A stretch of DNA of 64,000 nt from an uncultured Ruegeria sp. (GTDB lineage Bacteria; Pseudomonadota; Alphaproteobacteria; Rhodobacterales; Rhodobacteraceae). Under the pieces are notes generated by a model. It was given only the letters and a program-made list of their open reading frames with translations. It was not told the origin of the DNA and did no database searches. The position numbers and the translations under genes were made by a program. This document shows, piece after piece, positions 1-7,527 of the stretch (positions within the stretch are counted from its first letter, which is position 1; the number at the start of each line of letters is the position of its first letter). Where the stretch lies: the NCBI RefSeq assembly GCF_947497005.1, contig NZ_CANMFF010000002.1, forward strand, positions 186,001 through 250,000. The letters run 5' to 3'.

Positions 1-860
1 CCTGGAACAACGTTTATGGCTTTCGCCCAAGCTGGGGCAGGGTGCCTTCTGATCCAGTGGGCGACAGCTTTTTGCATCAGTTGTCGACGCTCGGCCCCAT
101 GGCACGCAGCCCCGAGGATCTGGGTGTACTACTCGACGTAATCTCGGGCCCAGACCCGCGCTTGCCCCTGGTTTCTGAAAGTGCCTCGGTTTCACCGGTA
201 AACACAGCAGATCTGCAAGGGCTGCGCATTGGCTGGCTTGGTGATTGGGGAGGCACTTTTCCGATCGAACCCGGAATTCTGGACCTTTGCAAAGACGCGA
301 TGAATGTGTTCGAAACGCTTGGAGCGCAGGTTGAAGCCGTTGCCCCACCTTTTGATGCCGAACAGTTATGGAGCAGTTGGATCACCTTGCGGTCGTTCAG
401 CGTGGCTGCGGGGCTGGAACCATTGGCTTCCAAAAAGGATCATTTGAAGGACACAGCACAATGGGAGCTGGATAGGGGGCTGGCGGTGAGCGCAATGGAG
501 GTGCATCACGCAAGCGTCATCCGGTCCGAATGGTTCCGTTGTGCGGCAAACCTGTTCGACCAGTTTGACGCTCTGGTCCTGCCTTCCGCTCAGGTCTGGC
601 CGTTTGCGATTGATCTACCGTACCCGACACAGATCGCAGGCCGCACCATGGACACCTATCATCGCTGGATGCATGTCACGGTACCGGTCAGTCTGATCGG
701 CTTGCCCTGTCTGGCTGCGCCTGCCGGGTTTGGTGCGCAGGGCTTGCCAATGGGTTTTCAACTGTTCGGGCCCAGAGGATCGGATCAGAAACTACTGTCG
801 GTGGGGGCGGCCTATCACGCCGAAACCAACTGGCCAAACAAGAGGCCGGCGATGTCATAA
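1..860 (+). CDS. Amidase signature family protein (C-terminal part, cut by window start)
   Basis: The open frame runs in from the window edge (first complete codon at base 3) and stops at 860, so this is the C-terminal ~285 residues of a protein usually 430-480 long. The stretch reading [11 protein letters not shown] near the edge matches the segment after the catalytic Ser-Ser-Lys core in amidase-signature enzymes, and residues such as FDALVLPS and [11 protein letters not shown] follow the family's C-terminal pattern. The family hydrolyses amide bonds; the catalytic residues themselves lie outside the window, so the substrate cannot be judged. A GTG at 42 is an internal codon and not a start. 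The next gene follows 25 bases downstream on the same strand. Confidence 0.88.
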   Translation, partial: WNNVYGFRPSWGRVPSDPVGDSFLHQLSTLGPMARSPEDLGVLLDVISGPDPRLPLVSESASVSPVNTADLQGLRIGWLGDWGGTFPIEPGILDLCKDAMNVFETLGAQVEAVAPPFDAEQLWSSWITLRSFSVAAGLEPLASKKDHLKDTAQWELDRGLAVSAMEVHHASVIRSEWFRCAANLFDQFDALVLPSAQVWPFAIDLPYPTQIAGRTMDTYHRWMHVTVPVSLIGLPCLAAPAGFGAQGLPMGFQLFGPRGSDQKLLSVGAAYHAETNWPNKRPAMS

Positions 861-885
861 GGCCGGACAGGGAGGAGGAGACAAC

Positions 886-1671
886 ATGGAAAAGCCCTTT
901 GGTGTACCGGATATGCGACCGGTCGATACGGCCATGCTGCGCACCGCTTTGCAGCGAGCCTGGGCAGATTTTCGCCGCGCGCCGCTGTTCGGTCTGATCT
1001 TTGCAAGCATTTACGTGCTGGCCGGGTGGGCCATGGCATGGGTGACAGTTCAGACTGGAACAACCTTCTGGCTGGTGCTGGCGGCCATCGGTTTTCCACT
1101 GATCGGTCCGTTTGCTGCTGTCGGGCTTTACGAGGTGTCACATCGTCTGGAGCAGGGAGAGCCACTGGATCTGGGCGCGATCTTCGGTGTTGTCCTGCAG
1201 CAAAGCCGCAGACAGTTGCCGTCGATCTGCGCGATCATTGTCGTTGTGTTCCTGTTCTGGTTTTTTCTGGGGCACATGATTTTCGCTCTGTTCATGGGGC
1301 TGGCCACGATGACCAATGTGTCGTCCTCGCTTGAGGTTTTTCTGACGCTGAATGGCCTGACGATGCTGGCTGTGGGCACGGCAGTCGGGGCGGTTTTTGC
1401 GACGGTTCTTTATATGATCACGGTTTTGTCGATCCCTCTGTTGCTGGACCGCGAACTGGATTTTGTAACAGCGATGATTACAAGCTTTTCCTATGTATCG
1501 GAAAATTTTCCGGTCATGCTGGCCTGGGGCATTTTTATTGCGGCTCTGACGTTTCTGGCGATGGTGCCCTGGTTTCTTGGGTTGCTTGTGGTCTTGCCGT
1601 TGCTGGGACATGCCAGTTGGCATCTGTATCAGCAGATCAAGCAGAGCGATGACGGAGATACACTGACCTGA
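886..1671 (+). CDS. DUF2189 family integral membrane protein
   Basis: The product is 261 residues with about six hydrophobic segments and a short N-terminal cytoplasmic stretch ([14 protein letters not shown]). The pattern of an Arg-rich [17 protein letters not shown] start to the first helix and the later [19 protein letters not shown] segment is typical of DUF2189 proteins, which are found next to respiratory and metabolic genes but have no assigned function. The ATG at 886 is chosen because GGAGGAGGAG sits just upstream; the open frame continues further 5' into the amidase gene but without a ribosome site. It is convergent with the regulator gene downstream, with only nine bases between the stops. 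Confidence 0.8.
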   Translation: MEKPFGVPDMRPVDTAMLRTALQRAWADFRRAPLFGLIFASIYVLAGWAMAWVTVQTGTTFWLVLAAIGFPLIGPFAAVGLYEVSHRLEQGEPLDLGAIFGVVLQQSRRQLPSICAIIVVVFLFWFFLGHMIFALFMGLATMTNVSSSLEVFLTLNGLTMLAVGTAVGAVFATVLYMITVLSIPLLLDRELDFVTAMITSFSYVSENFPVMLAWGIFIAALTFLAMVPWFLGLLVVLPLLGHASWHLYQQIKQSDDGDTLT

Positions 1672-1680
1672 GAAAACTGG

Positions 1681-2400
1681 TTACGGGTGCTGCGCCAGAT
1701 TATTGGTCGACAAGCGTGCTGCCGCGAAAATGGCCGTCGAGTCATGTCCGAGATATTTCAGCACAACGGGTTCGGATGTTGCTGCGTTTGTTGGGCTGAT
1801 GACTGACCCACGCCATTGAACCGCCGTTCCCGTAGGGTCGGGAGAGATCAAATAAACCCGGCTGTTTTGACCTTGCCGTTGGGAGGTCAGCATATAGACG
1901 GTTTTACCGCTGCAGGCCGCGATCCCTTGAATTTCCCGGGCTTGTGGTGTTGCCTCGGGCATTGCTGCGCGAGACACGTATCCGCGTATCAATGTGCATT
2001 GGGCCAAAGGCTTGGCATGCAACAAGGTCATGCGATGTTCGGCCGAAAGACTTTCGATAACAACGTAGAATCCGGGCGAAAACGCGGACTGATCCATCGT
2101 GTCAGAACCAGATCCCAAAAACTGTGTCAGGGCTGAGGTTGCGGGGTGATACTCGGTGCTTTCGATTTCATCCAACGGTTTCAGAAGAATTCGGGCATCC
2201 ACGTCGAAGAACCGGCAAATACGGTCCAGAACATCCGGTCTGGGAACGCTTTCGCCGGAAAGATATCTGTTGAATTGTGTCCGGTTCACGCCAAGCTGTC
2301 GGCACAGGGCCGAGATCGAGCGATATCGCCGTGCCAATTGCCGAAGGTTCGCGCCGAACATTGCACGAAGTTCAGCAGGGCTGCGAATATCGTCGGTCAT
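1681..2400 (-). CDS. XRE-family helix-turn-helix transcriptional regulator
   Basis: The 239-residue product starts MTDDIRSPAELRAMFGANL and has a Cro/CI-type helix-turn-helix at about residues 12-65, including LCRQLGVNRTQFNRYLSGES and PRPDVLDRICRFFDV. The C-terminal ~150 residues resemble a ligand or effector domain but show no motif I can name. The frame is open up to an ATG at 2526, which would add 42 residues that do not look like a domain, so 2400 is preferred; the upstream region supports either start only weakly. A TATAAT hexamer lies at 2610-2615 on this strand. The target genes cannot be deduced from the context. Confidence 0.72.
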   Translation of the reverse strand: MTDDIRSPAELRAMFGANLRQLARRYRSISALCRQLGVNRTQFNRYLSGESVPRPDVLDRICRFFDVDARILLKPLDEIESTEYHPATSALTQFLGSGSDTMDQSAFSPGFYVVIESLSAEHRMTLLHAKPLAQCTLIRGYVSRAAMPEATPQAREIQGIAACSGKTVYMLTSQRQGQNSRVYLISPDPTGTAVQWRGSVISPTNAATSEPVVLKYLGHDSTAIFAAARLSTNNLAQHP

Positions 2401-2609
2401 GGGTGCCCACGCCTTGCTAAGTTTCTGGATGAAACCATCAGTGCACTGGCGCCAAAGTCCGGTGCGCATTGAATAATCGTACAGAGTGACCCCAAGCAAC
2501 GTATCCCCACGTCGCGTTGCGGACATGAGGCTAACGCCCCCAAGCGCAAAGGCAATAGGCTTTATCGGAAAATGCTTGATCTTTATCTGGAAAAGCTGAC
2601 CCTATGGCA

Positions 2610-2615
2610 ATTATA
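2610..2615 (-). promoter_or_regulatory. Possible -10 box for the XRE regulator gene
   Basis: The minus strand reads TATAAT here, about 85 bases before the long-form start and 210 before the preferred start of the regulator gene. No good -35 hexamer stands at 16-18 bases, so this is a suggestion only. Confidence 0.3.
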
Positions 2616-2672
2616 GCGCATAGACGTCGTTTGGGTTGAATTCACAGTTTTTCATCAACCTAAGTAAGTGTT

Positions 2673-2706
2673 CCCGCCTTGGTTCCAAGACATGTACCAA
2701 GGCGGG
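2673..2706 (-). terminator. Hairpin after ilvN, possible terminator
   Basis: A perfect ten-base inverted repeat (CCCGCCTTGG / CCAAGGCGGG, 14-base loop) begins ten bases after the ilvN stop codon. There is no U-tract after the hairpin, so it may be a weak or Rho-assisted end, or may protect the 3' end of the ilv transcript. Confidence 0.45.
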
Positions 2707-2715
2707 GAAACGTAT

Positions 2716-3276
2716 TCAGTCACCGCGCAGCAGGGCTGCCACGCCAGTACGGGCGATTTCTATCAGGCCCAGCGGACGCATCAGGTCGGCAAAGGCGTCG
2801 ATCTTGTCGGGTGCGCCGGTGATCTCGAAGATGAAAGAATTCAGCGTGCTGTCGACCACGTTGGCGCGGAAGATATCGGCCAGACGCAACGCCTCAACGC
2901 GTTTGTCACCTTCACCCACGACCTTGATGATCGCCAATTCACGCTCAACCGACGCGCCTTCGACGGTCAGATCATGCACGTCACGAACCGAGACAATGCG
3001 CCCAAGCTGCGCCTTGATCTGTTCGATCACCTGCGGCGTGCCGGTGGTGACGATAGTAATGCGGCTGAGATGGCCGGTATGGTCAACCTCGGCCACCGTC
3101 AGGCTTTCGATGTTGTATCCACGGCCCGAGAACAAGCCGATGACACGGGCCAGAACCCCGGGTTCGTTTTCGACCAGAACGGCAATCGTGTGACGTTCCT
3201 GTACGTCCGAGAACGTGGGACGTAGATTGTAGGCCGAGTGGCGCGTGGAGCCTTTTTTGATATGTAGGGCAGACAT
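2716..3276 (-). CDS. ilvN: Acetolactate synthase small (regulatory) subunit
   Basis: This 186-residue protein is the regulatory subunit of acetohydroxyacid synthase. It stimulates the catalytic subunit and carries feedback inhibition by valine. An ACT domain occupies about residues 28-100 (HTIAVLVENEPGVLARVIGLF, then GRGYNIESLTVAEVD), and the C-terminal domain with ELAIIKVV and NSFIFEITG follows. The length fits the long form of the family. It lies 68 bases after ilvB on the same strand with GAAAGGG before the ATG, so the two are co-transcribed under the upstream attenuator. The family is called ilvN or ilvH depending on the genome. Confidence 0.95.
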   Translation of the reverse strand: MSALHIKKGSTRHSAYNLRPTFSDVQERHTIAVLVENEPGVLARVIGLFSGRGYNIESLTVAEVDHTGHLSRITIVTTGTPQVIEQIKAQLGRIVSVRDVHDLTVEGASVERELAIIKVVGEGDKRVEALRLADIFRANVVDSTLNSFIFEITGAPDKIDAFADLMRPLGLIEIARTGVAALLRGD

Positions 3277-3344
3277 TTATGTCCCTTTCATCATCCTTGA
3301 GATGCCGGGCGCATCGGGCACCCAGCAAATTTCTTCGAATTTCG

Positions 3345-5096
3345 TTAAACCAGAACCGAGCCTTTGCTATCGATCACGCCCTGCGTCTCGGCCTCGCCCA
3401 GCAGCATTTCGTTATGCGCTTTGCCCGACGGGATCATGGGGAAGCAGTTTTCGTGCTTTTCCACCAGACAGTCGAAGATCACCGGGCCGTCATAGTTGAT
3501 CATCTCCATGATGGCGTCGTCCAGATCGGTGGGGTCAGAGCACAGGATACCCTTCGCCCCGAACGCCTCGGCGAGCTTGACGAAATCGGGCAGCGCCTCG
3601 GACCAGGAATGCGAATATCGCTCGCCATGCAGCAGTTCCTGCCACTGGCGCACCATGCCGAGGCGTTCGTTGTTCAGGATGAACTGTTTCACCGGCAGAC
3701 GGTACTGTGTGGCAGTCCCCATTTCCTGCATGTTCATCAGCCACGAAGCCTCGCCGGCGACGTTGATGACCAGCGCGTCGGGATGCGCCATCTGAACGCC
3801 GATCGACGCCGGGAAGCCGTAGCCCATCGTGCCCAGCCCTCCGGATGTCATCCAGCGGTTGGGGTCTTCAAACCCAAGGTACTGTGCCGCCCACATCTGA
3901 TGTTGGCCGACCTCGGTGGTGATGTAGCGATCATGCTTTTTCGTCAGCTCTTCAAGACGTTGCAGCGCGTATTGCGGTTTGATCGTTTTCTCGCTGTTGG
4001 TGAAGGCCAGACAGTTGATCTTGCGCCACTCAGCAATCTGGTTCTGCCACTGCTTGACGTTCGCGGCGTCCGTCTTGCGCCCGCGCGACTTCCAGATTTT
4101 CAGAATATCTTCCAGCACATGGGCCACGTCACCAACGATGGGAATGTCCACGCGGATCACTTTGTTGATCGAGGACGGATCGATGTCTATATGCGCTTTC
4201 TTCGAGTTTGGAGAAAACGCGTCGATGCGGCCGGTGATCCGGTCGTCAAACCGGGCACCAACGTTGATCATCAGATCGCAGTCATGCATCGCCAGATTGG
4301 CCTCATACAGGCCGTGCATGCCCAGCATCCCAAGCCAGTTCTCGCCCGAGGCCGGGTAAGCGCCAAGCCCCATCAGCGTAGATGTGATGGGAAATCCGGT
4401 TGCGTCTACCAGTTCACGCAGCAACTGACTGGCCGCAGGGCCGGAATTGATGACGCCTCCGCCGGTGTAGAAGACGGGTTTCTTGGCGGTTTCAATTGCG
4501 GCAACCAACTCGGTGATCTCTTCCAGATCACCTTTCAGAACCGGCTGGTAATGTGAACTCGACGGTTTCGGTGCGCTGTATTCACCATTTGCAAACTGCA
4601 CGTCCTTTGGAATGTCGACCAGCACCGGTCCGGGGCGGCCCGAGGTGGCGACATGGAACGCCTCGTGCATCGTGGCCGACAGGGAATCCGTGTCCTTCAC
4701 CAACCAGTTATGCTTGGTACAGGGGCGGGTAATGCCAACGGTGTCGGCCTCCTGAAAGGCGTCCGAGCCGATCATGAAGGTCGGGACCTGACCGGTCAGA
4801 ACAACAATCGGGATCGAATCCAGCAACGCATCTGTCAGGCCGGTCACAGCGTTTGTGGCACCAGGACCAGAAGTCACCAGCGCAACGCCGGGTTTGCCTG
4901 TCGAACGGGCATAGCCTTCGGCGGCGTGAACCGCGCCTTGTTCGTGACGCACCAAAATGTGGCGAATGTCGTTTTGCAGAAAGATCTCATCATAGATCGG
5001 TAGGACGGCGCCACCGGGGTATCCGAATACCGTGTCCACACCCTGATCCTTGAGGGCCTGAACTACCATCTTTGCGCCGGTCATCTCACGTGTCAT
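3345..5096 (-). CDS. ilvB: Acetolactate synthase large (catalytic) subunit
   Basis: This thiamine-diphosphate and FAD enzyme joins two pyruvates, or pyruvate and 2-oxobutyrate, in the first common step of valine, leucine and isoleucine synthesis. The 583-residue product has the N-terminal PYR domain with catalytic Glu52 (RHEQGAVHAAEGYAR), a central FAD-binding domain and the C-terminal PP domain (EVGQHQMWAAQY). The metal-binding motif reads AGEASWLMN, where the usual form is GDGSxxMN. The start at 5096 (MTREMTGAK) has GGAG nine bases upstream. The longer frame to 5168 is rejected because it would begin inside the attenuator hairpin. Confidence 0.95.
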   Translation of the reverse strand: MTREMTGAKMVVQALKDQGVDTVFGYPGGAVLPIYDEIFLQNDIRHILVRHEQGAVHAAEGYARSTGKPGVALVTSGPGATNAVTGLTDALLDSIPIVVLTGQVPTFMIGSDAFQEADTVGITRPCTKHNWLVKDTDSLSATMHEAFHVATSGRPGPVLVDIPKDVQFANGEYSAPKPSSSHYQPVLKGDLEEITELVAAIETAKKPVFYTGGGVINSGPAASQLLRELVDATGFPITSTLMGLGAYPASGENWLGMLGMHGLYEANLAMHDCDLMINVGARFDDRITGRIDAFSPNSKKAHIDIDPSSINKVIRVDIPIVGDVAHVLEDILKIWKSRGRKTDAANVKQWQNQIAEWRKINCLAFTNSEKTIKPQYALQRLEELTKKHDRYITTEVGQHQMWAAQYLGFEDPNRWMTSGGLGTMGYGFPASIGVQMAHPDALVINVAGEASWLMNMQEMGTATQYRLPVKQFILNNERLGMVRQWQELLHGERYSHSWSEALPDFVKLAEAFGAKGILCSDPTDLDDAIMEMINYDGPVIFDCLVEKHENCFPMIPSGKAHNEMLLGEAETQGVIDSKGSVLV

Positions 5097-5135
5097 CTGC
5101 TTTGCTCCGTTCGCGACATGTGTCTTGCGTATGAC

Positions 5136-5164
5136 AAAAAAAAGCCCCCGATCTTTTCGGAGGC
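5136..5164 (-). terminator. ilv attenuator terminator
   Basis: On the minus strand GCCTCCG (5158-5164) pairs with CGGGGGC (5144-5150) around a seven-base loop, and eight consecutive T residues follow. It sits between the leader peptide gene and ilvB, so it ends transcription before the structural genes unless the alternative helix forms. Confidence 0.88.
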
Positions 5165-5205
5165 GCATGGGTTCGATTATGGTTTACCGTCACCGGCCCA
5201 TGCGC
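5163..5205 (-). promoter_or_regulatory. Antiterminator arms of the ilv leader
   Basis: GCGCATGGG within the leader peptide gene (5197-5205) is perfectly complementary to CCCATGCGC (5163-5171), which overlaps the 5' arm of the terminator by two bases. If the ribosome stalls at the Leu-Val-Val-Ile-Val codons, the first arm stays free and can pair, which would disturb the terminator. If translation reaches the stop codon, the ribosome covers this arm and the terminator forms. The pairing is seen in the sequence and the mechanism is inferred. Confidence 0.75.
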
Positions 5206-5237
5206 GTGGTTCCTACGATTACGACTAGCGTTCTCAT
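5190..5237 (-). CDS. ilv operon leader peptide
   Basis: This 15-residue frame, MRTLVVIVGTTRMGR, is too short for ordinary gene calling. It contains five consecutive branched-chain codons (Leu, Val, Val, Ile, Val) and is preceded by AAGGAG at a good distance from the ATG. It ends 26 bases before the attenuator terminator. This layout is that of a leader peptide sensing charged branched-chain tRNAs, as in the ilv operons of enteric bacteria. The peptide itself is expected to have no function beyond being translated. Confidence 0.88.
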   Translation of the reverse strand: MRTLVVIVGTTRMGR

Positions 5238-5265
5238 TGCCAGAGGCTCCTTTTTGCGTGAAGGG

Positions 5266-5294
5266 ACATTATGTTCGAGGGGAAGGGGCGTCAA
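5266..5294 (-). promoter_or_regulatory. Likely ilvBN promoter
   Basis: TTGACG (5289-5294) and TAATGT (5266-5271) stand 17 bases apart on the minus strand. Transcription would begin about 20-25 bases before the leader-peptide start codon, leaving just room for its ribosome site. Confidence 0.55.
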
Positions 5295-5447
5295 CAGGCA
5301 ATTGCACCAATTTTCTATCTCAACAGCGGTATTTTGCGACATTTTATTGCGCAGATTGCCGCATGTCGGGAATTTCCGCGAAAAACGTATTGAATTAGGC
5401 AGCTTCGACAGCTGATTTTGTGGTCTGAAAGCGTCAGGGCGATGTCC

Positions 5448-5471
5448 AAAACTGGCATGATCGGCAGTTTT
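5448..5471. repeat. Inverted repeat between the ilv leader and the dioxygenase gene
   Basis: AAAACTG and CAGTTTT form a perfect seven-base inverted repeat with a ten-base spacer. It lies between two divergent transcripts, so an operator is more likely than a terminator. No regulator is suggested by the motif itself. Confidence 0.3.
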
Positions 5472-5517
5472 TTGTGCTCCACTCTTCTCTTGTGAGCGCA
5501 AACGACGGAGGTAGAGC

Positions 5518-6363
5518 ATGTTGCAGGATCTTGTGGATCTTGGACGGTACCCGATCGATCGCCCGGATTCGCCGGCCTATGATCGACTGATCGAGGATGT
5601 GCGGCGCGAGTTAGAACAGGATGGATGTGCGGTTCTGCCCGGTTTTGTGCACCAACAAGGGATCGCGCTTTTGGTGCAGGAGGCCAACGAGGTCGCGCCC
5701 AAGGCGCACCGTTCTTTCAATCGCACAAACGCCTATTTCACCAAAGACGATCCCCGGTTCGGGATCGCTCATCCAATCCGGCGGTTTTATGACCGCTCGA
5801 ATGCCTTTGTTCCGGCCGACAATTTCACCACGTCCGGGCCACTGCGTCGCATTTACGAATTCAGCGGATTTCTTCCCTTTATCCGGGATACCCTAAGTGA
5901 GCCCGAGAACCGGTTCTTTCGCTATGACGATCCATTGGCTGATGTGATCGTCAATGTCGTGGAAGAAGGGCAGGGCTTCCCATGGCATTTCGACACCAAC
6001 AACTACACCGTGACACTGGCGATCCAGAATGGCGAGGAGGGCGGGGCCTTCGAATACGCGCCCAACCTTCGCACCGCAGAGGACGAGAATTTTGGACAGG
6101 TCGCCTCGGTTCTGGATGGAAACATGGCGCGGGTTCACCAGTTGGAACTGCAGCCCGGGGATCTGCAGATATTCAAAGGCCGGTACTCATTGCACCGAGT
6201 GGCTCCGGTCAGGGGAAAGCGCCGTCGTTATGTAGGGATCTTTTCTTTCGTCGAGGCCGAAGGCATGTGCGGCGGTGTCGAGCGGACACAGCAGTTGTAC
6301 GGGCGGGTATTGCCGCACCATTACGAGCGTGAAGGTCTGCGAAAGGATCGATTGCTGGATTAA
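5518..6363 (+). CDS. 2-oxoglutarate/Fe(II) dioxygenase of the HalD/BesD-like group
   Basis: The 281-residue product has the double-stranded beta-helix signature of non-haem iron dioxygenases: His157 and Asp159 in PWHFDTNNY, the distal His226 in SLHRVAPV, and Arg232 six residues later for the 2-oxoglutarate carboxylate. The overall pattern resembles the family that contains the amino-acid halogenases BesD and HalD. Radical halogenases replace the metal-binding Asp with Gly or Ala, whereas this protein keeps Asp, so hydroxylation is the safer prediction. The substrate is unknown. GGAGG precedes the ATG. The gene is divergent from the ilv operon and followed by a VOC protein. Confidence 0.78.
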   Translation: MLQDLVDLGRYPIDRPDSPAYDRLIEDVRRELEQDGCAVLPGFVHQQGIALLVQEANEVAPKAHRSFNRTNAYFTKDDPRFGIAHPIRRFYDRSNAFVPADNFTTSGPLRRIYEFSGFLPFIRDTLSEPENRFFRYDDPLADVIVNVVEEGQGFPWHFDTNNYTVTLAIQNGEEGGAFEYAPNLRTAEDENFGQVASVLDGNMARVHQLELQPGDLQIFKGRYSLHRVAPVRGKRRRYVGIFSFVEAEGMCGGVERTQQLYGRVLPHHYEREGLRKDRLLD

Positions 6364-6410
6364 GACACCATCGCGGATAGACTGCAGCCGTTTCTAATTC
6401 GGAGCTTCAG

Positions 6411-6794
6411 ATGCCAGAGATTTTGCAACTTACCCCGTTTGTGTTGTGCTCGTCCTTGCAGAACCAGATCAACTTTTATTGTGATCGTTTGGGTTTCACC
6501 TGCGGGTTTACGCAGGACAATTACGCCTATCTTACGCATGGCCCCGTCGCCATTCGGTTGCTGGAATGTCCACCCCGGGACGATGGGAAACCACTGGGTG
6601 ACGACCAATCATTTTATATCGATGTGACAGATATCGACGCATTGTATGCCAGCCTGCGCGACGGATTGGCGGATTTGCCTGAAGGTCGCGTGCGGCCGCC
6701 ATTCGATCAACCATATTTGCAGCGTGAGTTTCATGTGCTGGATGAAGACGGGACGCTGGTGTTTTTCGGTCAGGACATAAGCCCCCGGGCATGA
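6411..6794 (+). CDS. VOC (glyoxalase/bleomycin resistance) family protein
   Basis: This 127-residue protein has the paired beta-alpha-beta-beta-beta modules of the vicinal oxygen chelate fold: FVLCSSLQNQINFYCDRLGF at the start and FHVLDEDGTLVFFGQD at the end. Members include dioxygenases, glyoxalases and antibiotic-binding proteins. No substrate can be deduced. It lies 47 bases after the dioxygenase gene with GGAG before its ATG, so the two may be co-transcribed. The 3' flank holds short GC-rich hairpins before the convergent response regulator gene. Confidence 0.8.
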   Translation: MPEILQLTPFVLCSSLQNQINFYCDRLGFTCGFTQDNYAYLTHGPVAIRLLECPPRDDGKPLGDDQSFYIDVTDIDALYASLRDGLADLPEGRVRPPFDQPYLQREFHVLDEDGTLVFFGQDISPRA

Positions 6795-6879
6795 GCGCTC
6801 CCGTCCATCGTCAACGCGCCTGCGGCGCGCCTTCTCTGGTTGGGCCAGGCAGCGCTGCGCGCTGCGGATGCGCAAAAAA

Positions 6880-7527
6880 TCAGAAGCCGACGCCCGTGCC
6901 CTGCAACACGCCATGCTCCAGCGCATAACGCGTAAGCCCGGCAGTTGAGGAAATGCCGAGTTTACGCTTGATGTTTTTGCGATGCGTTTCGACCGTGCGT
7001 ACGGAAATATCCAGCGAATGAGCAACCTCCTTGTTGGATTTTCCCTGCGCCAGTTCCAGCAGGATTGTCTGTTCCCGCCCTGTCAGCGCCTCACGCGCGT
7101 TATCCTCTTTTGGTTTCAGGGATCCGCTGGCACCGGTGCAAAGATATTGTTCTCCCCGCATAACGGCGTCTATGGCCTGTTTTATCTCTTCCGTGGGTAC
7201 ATCCTTGAGCACATAGCCTTTGGCGCCATGACTGAGTGCAGTCGAGATGTATTCCGGGCTGTCATGCATCGACAGGATCAGAATTCGAGTTTCCGGTAGC
7301 CGTTCGAGGATGATTTCCGTAGCGCTGAGACCACCAATACCGGGCATGTTGAGATCCATCAGGATCACGTCGGGGGCAAGGTCGACGGACTGATCGACAG
7401 CGGCCTGACCGCTGCCGAGTGTTCCGACCACTTCGATCTCATCATAGCTTTCAAGAATGGATTGAATGCCCTCGGCCACCATTGGATGGTCGTCAACGAT
7501 GAGGACTCGGATGCTTTCGGTGCTCAT
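6880..7527 (-). CDS. LuxR/NarL-type response regulator
   Basis: The 215-residue product has a receiver domain (about 5-120) with acidic residues Asp12 and Asp13, phosphoacceptor Asp58 in ILMDLNMPG and the late Lys in YVLKDVP. A LuxR-type helix-turn-helix follows at about 148-205 (LTGREQTILLELAQGKSNKEVA, then SVRTVETHRKNIKRKLG). Its ATG overlaps the stop of the histidine kinase gene (ATGA), which points to translational coupling and makes the pair a two-component system. Its likely target is the divergent TRAP transporter operon. Confidence 0.93.
   Translation of the reverse strand: MSTESIRVLIVDDHPMVAEGIQSILESYDEIEVVGTLGSGQAAVDQSVDLAPDVILMDLNMPGIGGLSATEIILERLPETRILILSMHDSPEYISTALSHGAKGYVLKDVPTEEIKQAIDAVMRGEQYLCTGASGSLKPKEDNAREALTGREQTILLELAQGKSNKEVAHSLDISVRTVETHRKNIKRKLGISSTAGLTRYALEHGVLQGTGVGF

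Noticed and set aside
3279..4556. Long open frame on the plus strand (425 codons)
   Set aside because: It lies antisense to ilvB and ilvN, whose products are clear; its product is His/Arg-rich with no motif and arises from codon bias.
5097..5168. N-terminal extension of acetolactate synthase
   Set aside because: The start at 5168 would lie inside the attenuator hairpin and the 24 extra residues resemble no synthase N-terminus.
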